A stretch of DNA of 64,000 nt, from NCBI GenBank assembly GCA_019054805.1, contig JAHQIY010000001.1, positions 6,648,501-6,712,500 of the forward strand. The letters are read 5' to 3'. A program made the translations under genes and the position numbers. This document shows positions 12,600 to 25,104 of the stretch, in pieces; position 1 is the first letter of the stretch, and every line of letters starts with the position of its first letter. Below the pieces are notes generated by a model. That model had not been told where the DNA came from. It searched no databases and was given only the letters and a program-made list of their open reading frames with translations. This DNA comes from Brachionus manjavacas (lineage: Eukaryota; Rotifera; Eurotatoria; Ploima; Brachionidae).

Positions 12600-15060
12600 G
12601 CCTGATGGAACAAACTAATGCGCTATAGTTTCAGGATATTTATTCTAGTTACTATCTGTTTTATAGTGGTATTGTACATAGAATTTTTTTGCTTAATTTT
12701 TATTCATTCAAATAAAATTTGGTTTGTTTATGTTTTGTTGAGTGTCTTTTAGAGTATCAGGATGTGCCGCACTCGAGTGTCAAAATGTCGTGATTTATTC
12801 GGTTCAGGAACATAAAAACGGCTCATGGATTAAATTTCTTCAGCGATAAATAAAAAACATGAGTCGAGAGTAAATAGCTCGTGTCCTTGAATGGCATTAC
12901 AGTTGGTTTGATCGGATTAGAGCAAATATGTGCGCGGCACTGGCATTGAAGCAAGTCAATTTAGTGCAAATTTTGTGATACGCTTTGTGGTTTGAAGCTA
13001 TTTAAGTCTGTACTAATTTACTCATGAAATACTGATTAAATTTATTTAGATGTCAAATTGAATTTATAAATTGGTCTTAATTTGATGCTTAACTGTAGAA
13101 TCGATCATTTTTTGCCTCGGGGAAGGCTAGCGTCTCAGTAGAACTACTTGACTAACTGACAGTGTAATATGATAACATTTTTCCAGAGCAATTACTAAAA
13201 TTAGTTTGTTTTTTGAATCGAAAATAATCAAAAATTGAAAGTTGTAGATAGATTAATTATTTCCGTCATTTTGCCAGCTTTAAAAATTTTATTTTAAGAG
13301 CTTTAGCGGATTAATTTGAAAAAATAAATTTTATCTATTAATTTCCTTGTAAATTTTAGTAAAAGTTTTTTTTTGATTGAATTAAAAAATGAATCTACTG
13401 TTGAAACAACATTGAAAAAGTGTGATTCCTTTAATATTTTTTTCAGTTTCAAACAAAATTAAAATTTTAATTTAATAATATTTAAATTTAATATTTTAAT
13501 TCTAAAAGCATTTTCATGATAAAAAATTTTTTTTCAAATTTTTTTTCATTTTGATTTAAATTTAAATTGAATCGTTGAAAATGTTCATAAAAATGCAAAA
13601 CTTACATTTAAGACTTCAAATATTACTGTCAACATCTATTTTACTTAAAATTATTATTTTATTTGAAATTAAAAAAAAAATATTTGAAACATTTTTCTTT
13701 TTTTAGCTCAGTTGATAAATTTTGTAATTTAAACACCAAAAATTGAACTACGTTTACTTTTATTTAAACCGAGTTACCAAGTGTACATCAATTAGCATTC
13801 CAGAAAATGGAATATAAACAGTGTTTTTTTTATTTTTGAAAATTTAAATGAAATAAATTTTTGATAAAATTTTTTTTCAAAATTTGAAAGTTTAAAAATT
13901 AATTTTTTCTACATAATATTTTTTTCAATAATTTGGAAACAAGTTATTTTCCAAATGAAACAGAAATATTTATATAGATTTTAAATTTTGCTCGCTTTCA
14001 TTTTTTTTAAACTTATTAAGAAATTTTTTTTTTTTACATTCATTTTGTAAGTTACTTTACAACTAATAAAAAATAAAACATGCTAGAAGAAATCTTTTCT
14101 TAAAAAAACAATATTGTTATTTTATTTATTTAGAAAATTAGGACTAAAATATTTATTATGAATCGAATAACTTATTATTGAACAATTAAATGAACTCCTT
14201 GTTACAAGTTAATCCTTTTTTTAATCAAATTAATTTTTCAATAAATCGAAAACAAACTTTTAAAACATAATAAAAATCAACTAATACAAAAATATACAAA
14301 TACAAAAACTCTTAAGATCAAAAAATAAAAAAAATTAATCTGGGAATTAAATCTAGTTTACTATATACTCATTTTTGTTTAAAAATGTGAAAAACTTGTC
14401 AGTCTAGTTTCAAGTAGTCACCAAAAAATATCACTTACTTAAATATCATTTCATTAGAAACAGAATAATTTAGACCTTGAAGAAATTGGGATATGTTAAA
14501 AAAGCACCATTAAATTTGCATACACAATTTAGAAAATTTTCAAAAATTAACAAAATCTATCAAAATTGGTCAAATAATTTAAGGAACAAGTACTGGCTCA
14601 AAAAAATTCAGCTAGATAAATATTGCAATAGACTCCCTTTCTTAAATATTTACATAATATTAATGTTTGTATTATAATGCATAAACTGAATTATTTATTT
14701 AAAATGTTTTTTAAAATGAAACAAAACTAAATAAAAAATTAAATGTTTTCTCGTTTTGTTTTGTTCTTTTGTGCCGAATTTCATAATAGCACTAAATTTA
14801 ACCAAAATAAATTTAATCTAGTTGCTTACTATTTGATCATATTTTTTATTAAGAAAAATATTTAAAATAATCAAAATCAAACAACCGTTCAATCAATTTT
14901 AACTTGATTAAAAAAAAAAAAAATTTTATTTCGGCAATAATAGTTTATGAACTGGCATGAAAAAGCAAAAAAGATTTGATTTTATACAAAAATTTATTTT
15001 TAAGAAATCATTCTAAATTAAATAGAAAAGGAATTTATAGTGTGCAAAAGTAAAAAAAAA
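12600..15060. other. palindrome spacer, gene-free part
   Basis: The segment 12740-13020 is less A/T-rich and might be regulatory. The remainder is homopolymer-rich. A 66-codon frame at 14477-14677 reads KKLGYVKKAPLNLH at its start, but it has no recognisable domain and I do not call it. Confidence 0.4.
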
Positions 15061-16215
15061 TTATAAAAGTTTTGGCAATAGCTTAAGTTTCTCAATATCA
15101 AGTATATTAGTTACATCTCGGTCAATATCGCTATCTTGATCACTGAAATCCTTGGTTGATTTTCTGCGCGGCTTTTTTTTGTCACTGTCTTCAATTGGTT
15201 TGCCAAACAACCATACATCTTCATCATTGTCACTACTACTACTACTACTGCTTGATGACTTATTTAAAAATCTAGACTCCTCAATTGTATTTTCCTCGGG
15301 CGTGTAAAGTTTAAATAAATTTTGAGTTTCTAATCTAGGTAAAATTAAAGAGTGTCCTGTTGAGCTATTAACAATACTTCCGTCTTTTTTGAATAGATAT
15401 TTAGCTGCCAATGCACGAGTATTCATACTCGTGTTATTATTTAAAGATTCATCATCCAACATGAAACTTTGGTACTGAAAACTCGAGCTCTTGCTTTGAC
15501 TGATCGATGACTGATTAACACTCCAGTCTTTACTATTTTCTTTTAAATCTTTTAAAGATGCACTAAAAACAGTCTCACTCTCATCTTGGTCTGAATCCTG
15601 TTCTCCTGCGTTGAAATTGCCTTCAATTTTAAATAAACTTTCCTCCTGATAAAAATTTTGATTATATTGAACATGATCGTTTTGATTCCATTTAGGTTCT
15701 GGAGTCTTTTTAAGGATAGGTTTAGGGGTTTCGATTTGGCTTGAAGTTCTCTGAACAGGAGATGGATGAATGTGAGGTCTAACAAAGTGGCCAACAGGAG
15801 AGGGCCTGGTTTGCATTTGTGGATATGACTGCCGTAAAGGTTGGAGGTGATTTTGTGACTTTACCGGTTGGTAAAGACTCAAGTCATCGCAATTATTCAG
15901 TGTGATGTCCACAAATGGACTGCCCAAATTTGCCGGGTGAAAGTCAACCCCAATCGAAGGCCGAGAATCTAATGGTCTTGGACAATTATTTCTCGGAATG
16001 CCGAACATGACACTTTTACTTATTGTTTCATTCAGGCTCAAATTTGATTGAAAAGAAGTATTTTCAAGATGAGGGGGTTGACACACTTGATTGTAAATGT
16101 TATGATGATACTTGAGACTTGGAGATTGGGAATAGGGAAGAGGTGGAGTTGGTTTAGGACGCATAGATTCAAATTCGTCCTCCACTGAAGCCGAATGTTG
16201 TCTATAATTGAACAT
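15061..16215 (-). CDS. unrecognised disordered Ser/Pro/Asn-rich protein, 384 aa
   Basis: A single open frame runs from ATG 16215 to TAA at 15061. The frame continues open upstream of the ATG without another ATG, and an acceptor-like TTCAATTATAG lies just inside, so an upstream exon is possible. The protein looks intrinsically disordered. It has a Pro-rich N-terminal half (PKPTPPLPYSQSPS), acidic Ser/Asp stretches and a run of nine serines encoded by AGT repeats. A short ordered-looking patch, NTRALAAKYLFKKDGSI, lies around residues 265-281, and a basic KKKPRRKSTK segment is followed by a Leu-rich C terminus ending KLKLLPKLL. I recognise no family; the architecture would suit a scaffold or nuclear protein. 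It is the only gene inside the palindrome spacer, so its promoter abuts the right arm. Confidence 0.7.
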   Translation of the reverse strand: MFNYRQHSASVEDEFESMRPKPTPPLPYSQSPSLKYHHNIYNQVCQPPHLENTSFQSNLSLNETISKSVMFGIPRNNCPRPLDSRPSIGVDFHPANLGSPFVDITLNNCDDLSLYQPVKSQNHLQPLRQSYPQMQTRPSPVGHFVRPHIHPSPVQRTSSQIETPKPILKKTPEPKWNQNDHVQYNQNFYQEESLFKIEGNFNAGEQDSDQDESETVFSASLKDLKENSKDWSVNQSSISQSKSSSFQYQSFMLDDESLNNNTSMNTRALAAKYLFKKDGSIVNSSTGHSLILPRLETQNLFKLYTPEENTIEESRFLNKSSSSSSSSSDNDEDVWLFGKPIEDSDKKKPRRKSTKDFSDQDSDIDRDVTNILDIEKLKLLPKLL

Positions 16216-16400
16216 ATTTGAAAATATTATATTTCTTTGTTTTTTCAAAATTCAAAGCATATAATGCAAAAAAAGTATTATAGTAAAACTGTACTATAGT
16301 TAAATTATTTAATCAAAATTTTAAATACTATACAAAAAAATCAAATTTTAATTTAAAAAATTTTAATACGATTGATTAAAGCAATAAAAAAAAATTCTTC

Positions 16401-18089
16401 TGTTCCCGATTTTACGCAATCAATGCAATGCCTCAATCAATCGGCTAAGTCTGAGGCTAAACAAGTAAAGTATAATTTATTCAAAATATGTAAAACTGAA
16501 GAAGAAAAGTAAAAGATAATTAGAAGAAAATAGCGGTAATTGAGTGCAAATTTGGATACTTGATAGATAATTATGTTTGAAATTCAGCTCGAAAACAACT
16601 ACTTGAATTTCTTTTTATGTGATTTTTTATTGCCTATCAGCAGGCTGTCCAGAGAGATATGTGTGAAATATAGAACTATTAAGGTATCGTCAAAGTTAAG
16701 AAAGTTGTTCAAAATGGTTAAACAGACTTGATTTTCAAAGAGTTTTATTTTTGTTAAATTATATAAAAAGTTTTGAAATAAATATTATTAAATTAATTGT
16801 TTTTATTTTGAAATTTTATAGAAAAAACTAAGTTTCCGTATCAACTGGTCATATCTCTTAGCTAAAAGGTATTTAAAAAGTTGTATTTTTTTAAATTGTC
16901 GAAAAGCTATTGATTTTTATGAAAATTAATAATTTTTGCTCGTGAAGCATTAGAAGGAATTTAATTAAAATTTATTTTTGCCTAAATTTTTAAATCCATT
17001 TTCTTTTTAAATATAATTAGAAATCCTAGACAGTTTTGAAAGATCTTACAGTAATCTATAGTTTTGTAAAAGATATAGAATATTTTTTTTTTATATTTTT
17101 AAAAATCTATTTCTGGTTTTTTATTTTTTCTGGAGAATTTTATTGTTAAATTGGAAATATTTAAAATTAAATTTACAGTTATAGTTTTGTTAGAAATAAT
17201 ATGAACAAAATTGAAAATATAAAATTTTAATCTTTTCTTAACTAAATAGTTAAATTTCTATTTTTTTCTTATTTTGTGATTCTTCGATACGAATAAACAA
17301 GTTTTACAAAAAATACTCTAGTTACAATATTCATGGTCTTTATTTTTTATTTTGTCTCTCTTAAAATGTATTTTTTAAAAGCCATTTTACAAAAGATTTT
17401 AAAATTTCATTTTTATTTATTTTAAAATAATATCAAAATTAATATGATTATTCATAAATGCATTTTAAAAAAATAAAAAAAAATCTTAATTAAAAGTTTA
17501 ATGATAAATTGATTTTTTAAAAATAATAAAAAAAAAGCTGTAATAGAAGAAATGGTAATGTATTAGGCGAGAATAATAGTAGGCCACATGAGACTTTGTG
17601 TTTTATAAAAATGAGATATGTGTGAATTATTAAATTGGAGTATAATAAAATCGGCAAGTCTCAGAAGAAAAGATAATTTTGGCAGCGGGAGGTTGGCGAG
17701 TGAGCCTTATTGTCTGATAAAAACTTGTAAAAAACACATTATCATGCAGAGAGATAAAATATTTTATTTTTATTTTGCTTGTTGGCCAAACCAAACGAGA
17801 ATTGAAATTATTTCCGAGTTGTTTGCTTTACTTTAGTTCAGTTAGGTGTAAATTACAATTGTTCAGGTATTTATTTTTACAGAGCTCTCGTGTATTTTGA
17901 CAAGTGCTAGATTAGATCGGTTATTAATCATCGTGAGTTGCATGCAAATATCAGTCAAACTAACCTATGATTATCTCTGCTTGGTCTTTTTCTCTTTCTC
18001 ACTTTTTGTTCTCCATTGCTCTATCAGCAATGGCTTATTTTATCTGATTTTACAAAATCCGATTTGTGTAAAGGTTAGATTTGATGTTT
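16401..18089. repeat. right arm of the 7.3-kb palindrome
   Basis: This is the reverse complement of 10828-12522, 6 bp shorter because of one indel. The inner edge is at TGTTCCCGAT (16401) and the outer edge at TTGATGTTT (18089). The sequence beyond differs completely from that beyond the left arm. The outer 500 bp of the arm (17.6-18.09 kb) is markedly less A/T-rich than the rest. It contains a splice-acceptor-like GTATTTATTTTTACAG before AGCTCTCGTG, hinting at a duplicated exon or promoter. Confidence 0.95.
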
Positions 18090-18884
18090 ATGCAGGTGTT
18101 CGTCAACATCGAGTTAATTGTGCCTAATTTATTTACTGTTTAAAAAAAAAAAACATTGCTTTTTCAATTCAACCAAAAAATAAATTTAATGTATTAGTCA
18201 ACTCAATATAATAAAAATTATTAAGTCAGAAAAACTGACCACGTGTTTAATAATCGATAAATATTTTTCTTTTATTTTATAAATGTCATGATCAATAAGT
18301 CAAATTGTAAAAAAAAAAGTGAAATTGTAAATTTAGTGTAAAAATTAATCGATTTGTCAATATATTCTTAATCGATGTTTTAATACAGACTTTAATTATT
18401 TAATGTAAATGATTAACATTTAATGTAAAATAAACTTTTATTTTTATTGAATTAATTTTTTCAAAACAAGTCAATTATTGATTTTTTTTAAAATTTTTGA
18501 ATTTCATTAAATTGTTTTTGTCAATCTAGTAACACAGGCAACTTCGAGTAATTGGTATCGTCTTAAACAGTAATAGGTTTCAGAGTCTTCGGGTTCCTTT
18601 TGGCATACACAAGAGTTTCAATTATTTGATTAATTCATTCCTTAGAAAAGGTTTTGCGCTCTTTTTTTTCTGAATTATCCTTTAGTTTTGTTATTGCTTC
18701 ATAGAAAGATATTCTAAGTTTATCTATTTCAAGTTTATTTTAAGAAAACATTTTGATATTTTGAAATTCGACTTTTGGCTTAGCAATTTTGTTCTTAATT
18801 TATAATATTGGACAATAATTTTGGACAGAATTCAGATGAAAACAACAGCGATTTTATACAAAAACAGTCAAACTCAAACATACA
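18090..18884. other. AT-rich stretch leading into a LINE
   Basis: No gene is seen. The last 100-200 bp may be the 5' part of the LINE that follows, since a short open frame precedes the endonuclease domain, but its true 5' end cannot be placed. Confidence 0.4.
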
Positions 18885-20905
18885 ATGATGAAAAATCTAT
18901 CAAGTCAACTTTTTTCTATGAATAGGTTAGTAATTACACACTGGAACTGTCTTCACTTACCTAGTAGGGTTCATCTCTTAGGAAATTTTTTAGCTCAAAA
19001 ATGTCCCGACATTGTTTTGCTCAATGAATTAAAGATAGATTTTAGTGAGGCAAATTTTTATCTTGATTTTCAAAATTATCTGTTCTTAACTAAACCACGC
19101 ATCAATTATGGAGGAGGAGTAGCTATTTTAATTAAAGAAAGAATTGAATTTATACAAGATTTTTCTAATGAGGAATTCAATTCCGAATCCTTTGAATAAA
19201 ACTAAATTTAAGAAAGATAAATAAATTAGTTGTATTTAGTTTTTATAATCCACCCAATATACTTCTGAACTTTGAGCTTTTTAAAACAGTCAATAAAAAA
19301 TGTAGAAACTATATCTTAGGTGGCGATCTAAACGCTAGAACAAAGCAAACAGGCTGCGTAGGGGGAAATGAAAACGGTATAATGTTGGAAAGAATCATCA
19401 ATGAGTTAGACTTTTCAGGAATCAATGATAAGCGCCCTAATTTCAATATTTTTTATTAGAATTACATTGAAATTCTTGATCTTTTTTTAGTTTCATCTTC
19501 ATTAATTGACAAAATTACCGACTTCAATGTATCAAATATTCAAGACATGACTAGTGACCATTACCCAATTGAAGCATCAACATTCTGGAACGAATAGTTT
19601 ATTAAAGATTATACAATTTTTTGGAACATAATTCACTCCTCATCCAGGAGCAATCTGGATTTAGGAAACACCGGCAAACATCAGATAATCTATTCTTTTT
19701 AATTCGAAAAATTGTGGAATCATTTAATAGAAAAAAAAGAGTTTGTGGCCTTTTTTTTGATATTTCTAGAGCCTTTTATAGGGTTTGGCATGAAGGTCTA
19801 CTTTTTAAATTGATTAAAATGAATCCACCTCATTACTTGACTAACTGGATTAGATCCTTTTTAGATAGTAGGACATTAAAGGTAAATGTGAATGACCACT
19901 TAAGCGAAGAATACCAAATAACCTCAAGGCTCAGCAAAAAGTCCTTCCTTATTTAGAATATTTATCAATGACATCCCCAAAAGAAACAAAACAAATAATG
20001 AATTCTCTCTACTTTTCGCAGATGATCTAGTTACATTCTTCATTTATAACAAAAAGGGGAACCTTGAAAAAAAGATAAATAAATACACCAACAAACAAGA
20101 ACAGTGGCTTATTAAGTGGAAAATGAAGATATAAGTTGAAAAGTCGTGTTCAGTAGTCTTTTCTAAGTACACAAAAGAGAGTGATTATTTTAACTTAAAA
20201 TTTATGGAAGCAGAATAGTGAGGCAAAAAAAAATCAAGTTTCTTGGTATTAAATTTGATTCTAAATTAAATTTTAATATATTAGTAGACAGAATTAAAGA
20301 ACGCTGCAATAAAAGGCTAAATATTATTAAGATATTGTCAAACAAAAAATGGGGTCTTACTCAAAACACACTAGGAAATTTATATAAATCTTTAGTCGGA
20401 TCAATTTTAGACTATTCTTTTCCTTGCTTGAATTCATTTTCAGAAAATAAGATCAAAAAACTACAAGCAATTCAGAATACAGCAGTAAGATCTATCCTTA
20501 AGTTAAAATATGATACTCCCTCCAACATCGTGCAACATGAAGCTTTTAATAAACTAAAATTACTTACAGTCTCGAATCGTCTTTTTGAGTTGAGTGAGAA
20601 ATATGTTGGGACAGGACTGAGTCATTCTATTCCATTGGTTGTAAGACTGGTGGAGGAATACAGAGAAGGTTTCGAATCAACATATATTGAATACCCAACT
20701 CCATTGTGTAATTGCTACCTTACTATTTCTTCTTTTTTTCCTGAAACTTGAACTATTTAAACATGTGCCACATGCAACAATCTTTTCCAATTTATGTCTT
20801 TTCAACTTTCATTTTTTTAGCTTATTTACTTTATTTTGATTTTGATTTTTTTATTTTATTCTGAAGGAGCCCTAGCTCGTTACAGAATACAAATAAATAA
20901 ATAAG
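18885..20905 (+). mobile_element. non-LTR retrotransposon (LINE), broken, family A copy 1
   Basis: The order is an APE-type endonuclease, then reverse transcriptase, then a C-terminal region and a 3' tail. Endonuclease pieces are visible at 18.92-19.60 kb, including GGGVAILIKE, GGDLNARTKQTG and SDHYPIEAS. Reverse transcriptase pieces are at 19.62-20.16 kb: QEQSGFRKHRQTSDNL, FFDISRAFYRVWHEGL and the FADDL active-site box. A 177-aa C-terminal frame lies at 20218-20751. The element ends in a short AAATA-type tail near 20905. It is dead: there are several frameshifts and stop codons. About 200 residues normally found between the endonuclease and the GFR motif are missing at about 19.60-19.62 kb, an internal deletion. 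The layout fits the CR1/Jockey group broadly; the exact clade is uncertain. Confidence 0.9.
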
Positions 20906-21872
20906 TTCCATTCTGTAACAAAATTGATTTTTATATAAAAAAGAAATTTTATTTACATTTATTTATATTTTTCAAGTTAATTTTACATTAAGTTACTATT
21001 ATTTAGTGCAAATTATATTTTTTTCATTTTTTTACATTAAATGAACATAACATTAATGCTGTTCTTAATATAATTTGCATCAAATTTCTTTTTTTACACT
21101 AAATAATTAATTTCACTTATGTTTTTGAAAGTTATCGTGATGCAATTTGTATAAATAATTATTACCGGAATATTTTTTCAAGTTTGGTTCTTCAGACTTT
21201 AATTTTACGAAAAACTTCACCAAAATAACGATTCAAAACTAAAATTTAATTGAAAATCTAATTTTTGAAAAAGATGACGTAATTTAGGCAATTTAAAAAC
21301 AAAATACTCAATATATTTATTTTATCAAAATAAAAAGTTAAAAATAAATAATTAAATCACTAGATTTGAATCCAATTGTAATGATTTGTCACGAGATAAA
21401 AAAATTGCTTTGAAAAAAGATTACAAAACAAAGAGGAAGTGATCCAGATTATATTTGAGTTCCGAAATCGATCTATCCTGCTAAATGCCAATTACATATA
21501 AATCATATAAATTATTTAAAATTTTCAGATAAAATAATTGATTAAGTTTAAATTAAAACGTCCAAAAAATTGTACTTGAAAACGAATGTGAATTGTTAAC
21601 TTTTTAATATTTAATTGAAACAAAAACATTAATAAATAGTCACGAGTTTTTACTCTTGGTTTGATTCTAAATGGTATTTATTTATTTTACAAATTCTGGG
21701 CTTAGTGTTAAATTTTATTTCAAAATTATTTTAAAAGTTGATAAAATTTTTTGACATAAAATGTCTATTCTCAATCATGATTTCAAAAAAGCATAAGACT
21801 TGATAGAATTAAAAAAGTTTTTATTGAAATTTGCAATTTTTATAATTTAACAAAAACAACGTGTCAAAGGCT
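20906..21872. other. AT-rich intergenic stretch
   Basis: No gene or repeat is recognised. The last 200 bp should contain the 3' UTR of the minus-strand receptor gene. Confidence 0.4.
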
Positions 21873-24800
21873 TTAAGTGTTATAAAACGAACTCTGGACA
21901 ACATAGAAGCACCAGTAGAATATATTGAACAAGAGAAACAAATTAGGAAAAGCAATCCGACTGTATTTGTCAATTATACTAATATCTTTAACTTCTGGTA
22001 AAATTTTCTTGAAACCTTTGGCTTTAAATCGAAACGAACTAAGAAGATGCCTGTTAACAGTTCGCTTATCCGCAAACTGATTATAGCTGCCATTCTGATC
22101 CAAAAAATTCTTCTTCTTAGATTTGGCATCAATCGATTTAATCAATTTTCGTTGATTCGCACTGGGTTTTTTTCGATTTAGTATTGAATTCAAGCCGGAT
22201 CCATCAGGACGTATGTCTTGACTTTTTGCATAAAATGAAGCATGAGGATTGTTATCTTCTTCAAAATTTAAGTTTTTATTTCTAGAATTATAAAACCATG
22301 GCAATGGTGACATCCGGTTATAATCAGCATCAATGAAACTAGTCTCTTTCTTTTTAGATTTTTTGCTTGAAATTGGTAAAACTTCATTTTCATCATAGCA
22401 TTGACTCTTTTTATAAAATATGTAAAAAAAATTATTTTTCTAATAAATTTAAAAAAAAAGTACAATATTCTTATTAATTGCTTGATTAAGTTTTTTGCGT
22501 TTCTTTGCTCTTTGACTCCAATAGGAATAATTTACCGCAGCATATTCTAGCAAGGCTGCGAAAACAAATACAAAACACGTGACCAAATAGATATCAATTG
22601 CTTTCACATAGCTGATTCTGGGCAAGGTAGCACGTACGCCTGTGCTAATTGTGGTCATGGTAAGTACAGTTGTTATGCCAAGAGACACTCGAGCTGATGT
22701 AGCCTCGTGGTTAATCCAAAAAGACACCCAACTTAGCATTACGATTAAAGTGGATGGCAAATAAGTCTGAAAAATGAAGTAGCCAATGTGTCGCTGTAAT
22801 AAAAAACTGAGAGATAGACGCGTGTAGTATCCGGTAGCTTGCTGCTCCAGATAGGTGGAAGTCTTGTAATTTAAGATTTGAAATTGAGGCAAACTAACTT
22901 TGTCAACTCCTTTTACAGAGGCTTTTGAGTTTTTCCAGCAAATGTTCACTTCTTTGTTTGTATAACCATCTAAGTAATTAAAAAATAAAGATATTGCGCA
23001 ATAAGATTTTTAATAATTTAATGAAGTTAATTAAATTTTTGTTGTTGAATGGTTCAAAGAGTGCCTCAGTTTTATATGCTCTTTGTTTGTTTAAATTTAT
23101 TCATGAATTTTTAATTTGTTAATTATTTTTGAGTACTCAGTGACTAGGAATAAATTAATTAAACAAGATAGGCAAAATTTTTTAAATAGTTTTATCTTCA
23201 GATAAATTATCTATCCAGGCAGAACAAGATAATTTTGAATTAAGGAATAAAAATAAACTCAATAATAACTGAATAACAAAGTTGAGACTCGGTGGTCGGT
23301 ATGACCTTCGGCATCCTTGCTTAAATACTGATTTTAAAGTCATTTTTATATATTATTTATTTGCATATCATTTCCACAGTATTTATAAGTTTCACTAATT
23401 TTTGATAAGCATAAAAATATAATAAATACTGTAATTTATAATATAATAAAATAAATAAATATTATACAAAACAATGAAAAAATTTTTTTTGAACCATTTT
23501 CGAATAAATTGAAAACCTAAAAACGCACCGAATTAAGATTTTTTCTAATATCTTGTAATTTTTATTTTCTAAATTTGAATTTTGTCCAAGATTAAATGCT
23601 AAGTCATTAATAAGAGACCAAAAAAAAACTGAAGATTTATTTTGGACCTTTTGGTATCAATTCATACTTCAACAGCTTTTTTCCTTGAAACGCTTTTACT
23701 TTAATAAGATTACTCTTTAAGCTTTTTCAAAATTTTTCAAAATTTAAACTTTTATTAAATCAAAAAATTTATTTTATTAGTTTTCATTAGTTTTTTTATG
23801 AAGTCTGAATTTGGTTTAAAGTCTTTAAAATTTTTAGTTTTTTTTTTTAACCAAGTTTAAAAATAAATGAATGCCATTTCTTATCAATTTTGCACACCAT
23901 ATTCTAGGTAATATTTTTCTTATTGTCATAAAAATAATTAAAATGATTTAAAATTTTCAAATATTATCTAAAATATTTGGGTTCAGAAATTTAAAGCTTT
24001 AAGGAAAAAATGATTTAAGCAATATCAGCTAAAGCAAAAATAATTTTTAAGAAGCATCATGAACAATAAAATGAATAAAGCTCTTACTCTTCAGCTTTTA
24101 ATTGTCTTAGCTATCTTATTATTATTTCTCTGATTATTCTAGAAATTTAATAAGAAAAACAAAGAAAAATTAAAGCTAGATTTAGAAGAGTTTGAATAAT
24201 TTGTGGCATCGAACAAGTTATTTTTAATTTTTTAAATTGGAATTAATAAGCTCTAAAATTTTTTCAAGTATTTTTAAGCAGACGAATAAATTAACATGGG
24301 TGTTCAAATGACATAACTTATCTTCAAATATTAAAACATGACTTATCATTTTCTTTATTAATTAAATACTAATAGGCCAAAGACAACCCTTTCTCAAAGG
24401 AAGCTAATTAAATGATAACTTACAGCTTTCGATTTCAACGGTGCAGTTTTGAGAATCAAGCGGATAGTTGTGCAAGTCCATCATACAAGCTAGAGTGGTC
24501 GTAAATCTCATTCCGTAAATGACGTCTCCATTTCCATATATTTTTATCATTTTGTTCTTTTCGGTAACATCATGTAGAAATGAAAATTTATCATTTGCCA
24601 AAAATGTATCCGGAAGCCAAATTTTTTCCGCAAAATCACCCATCAAAGTCAAATAATCCCTCCTATTGCCAAAGACCAATCTTTCATCGTTCCAATATTG
24701 ATTTAAATAAATTGTTATTGTATAATCCTTTAATTGAAATCAAAATAGAAAATTAATTCAATCAGCTTCATTGATGCATACCATGTTCACTTCCGATATT

Positions 24801-25104
24801 GCGTCAAAACTTGCCAATACAACTTCCATTGACACGTTCAATGTTTCTGCTAAAAACAAGGCTTTTTTTAAATTCTTATAGAAAACCAAAGGTCAAGCGA
24901 CTTACCGCCGAATTTCGGTCTAAGTCGTATATCATAGTTCTTCAATAATTTGTCCAAAGTAGAGGACACATTTTGAAAATTATTATTTGGCATTGCCAAA
25001 AGATTAGTGAATCTTTTAAATGAGAAAAAAAATTAAATATTTTAAATTGTCGCTTTTAAAATTTACGTGTAAAGCAAAAGGATGATTGTTCTAACGTTGC
25101 TCAT
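21873..25104 (-). CDS. GABA-A receptor beta-like subunit (LCCH3 type), six exons, 518 aa
   Basis: Minus-strand exons are 25067-25104, 24906-25012, 24782-24849, 24424-24727, 22464-22969 and 21873-22406. All have GT-AG boundaries and the joined frame is exactly 519 codons. This is a subunit of a pentameric ligand-gated chloride channel in the plasma membrane. A short hydrophobic leader ([12 protein letters not shown]) precedes the ligand-binding domain. The Cys-loop has C152 and C166 with exactly 13 residues between. M1 lies around 234-257. M2 starts after the SAR triplet (264-266), the anion-selectivity position in GABA receptors, and reads [14 protein letters not shown]3 follows. A basic, poorly conserved cytoplasmic loop leads to M4 near residues 490-512. 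The M2-M3 region ([20 protein letters not shown]) matches insect LCCH3/beta subunits as I know them, more closely than RDL or glycine receptors. Four introns are 54-57 nt and one is 1454 nt. A short out-of-frame ATG lies just upstream of the chosen start. Confidence 0.96.
22970..24423. other. large intron 4 of the receptor gene
   Basis: This is the only long intron of the gene, about 26 times the length of the others. It is A/T-rich and contains no complete element I can delimit. The donor is GTAAGTT (minus strand, 24423) and the acceptor TTACTTAG (22970). Confidence 0.85.

Noticed and set aside
14477-14677. 66-aa plus-strand frame starting KKLGYVKKAP
   Set aside because: Vaguely reminiscent of a helix-turn-helix but without enough similarity or any element ends nearby.
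18885-19199. 104-aa frame as an independent nuclease gene
   Set aside because: It is the N-terminal part of the LINE endonuclease, followed in order by the remaining endonuclease and reverse-transcriptase blocks.
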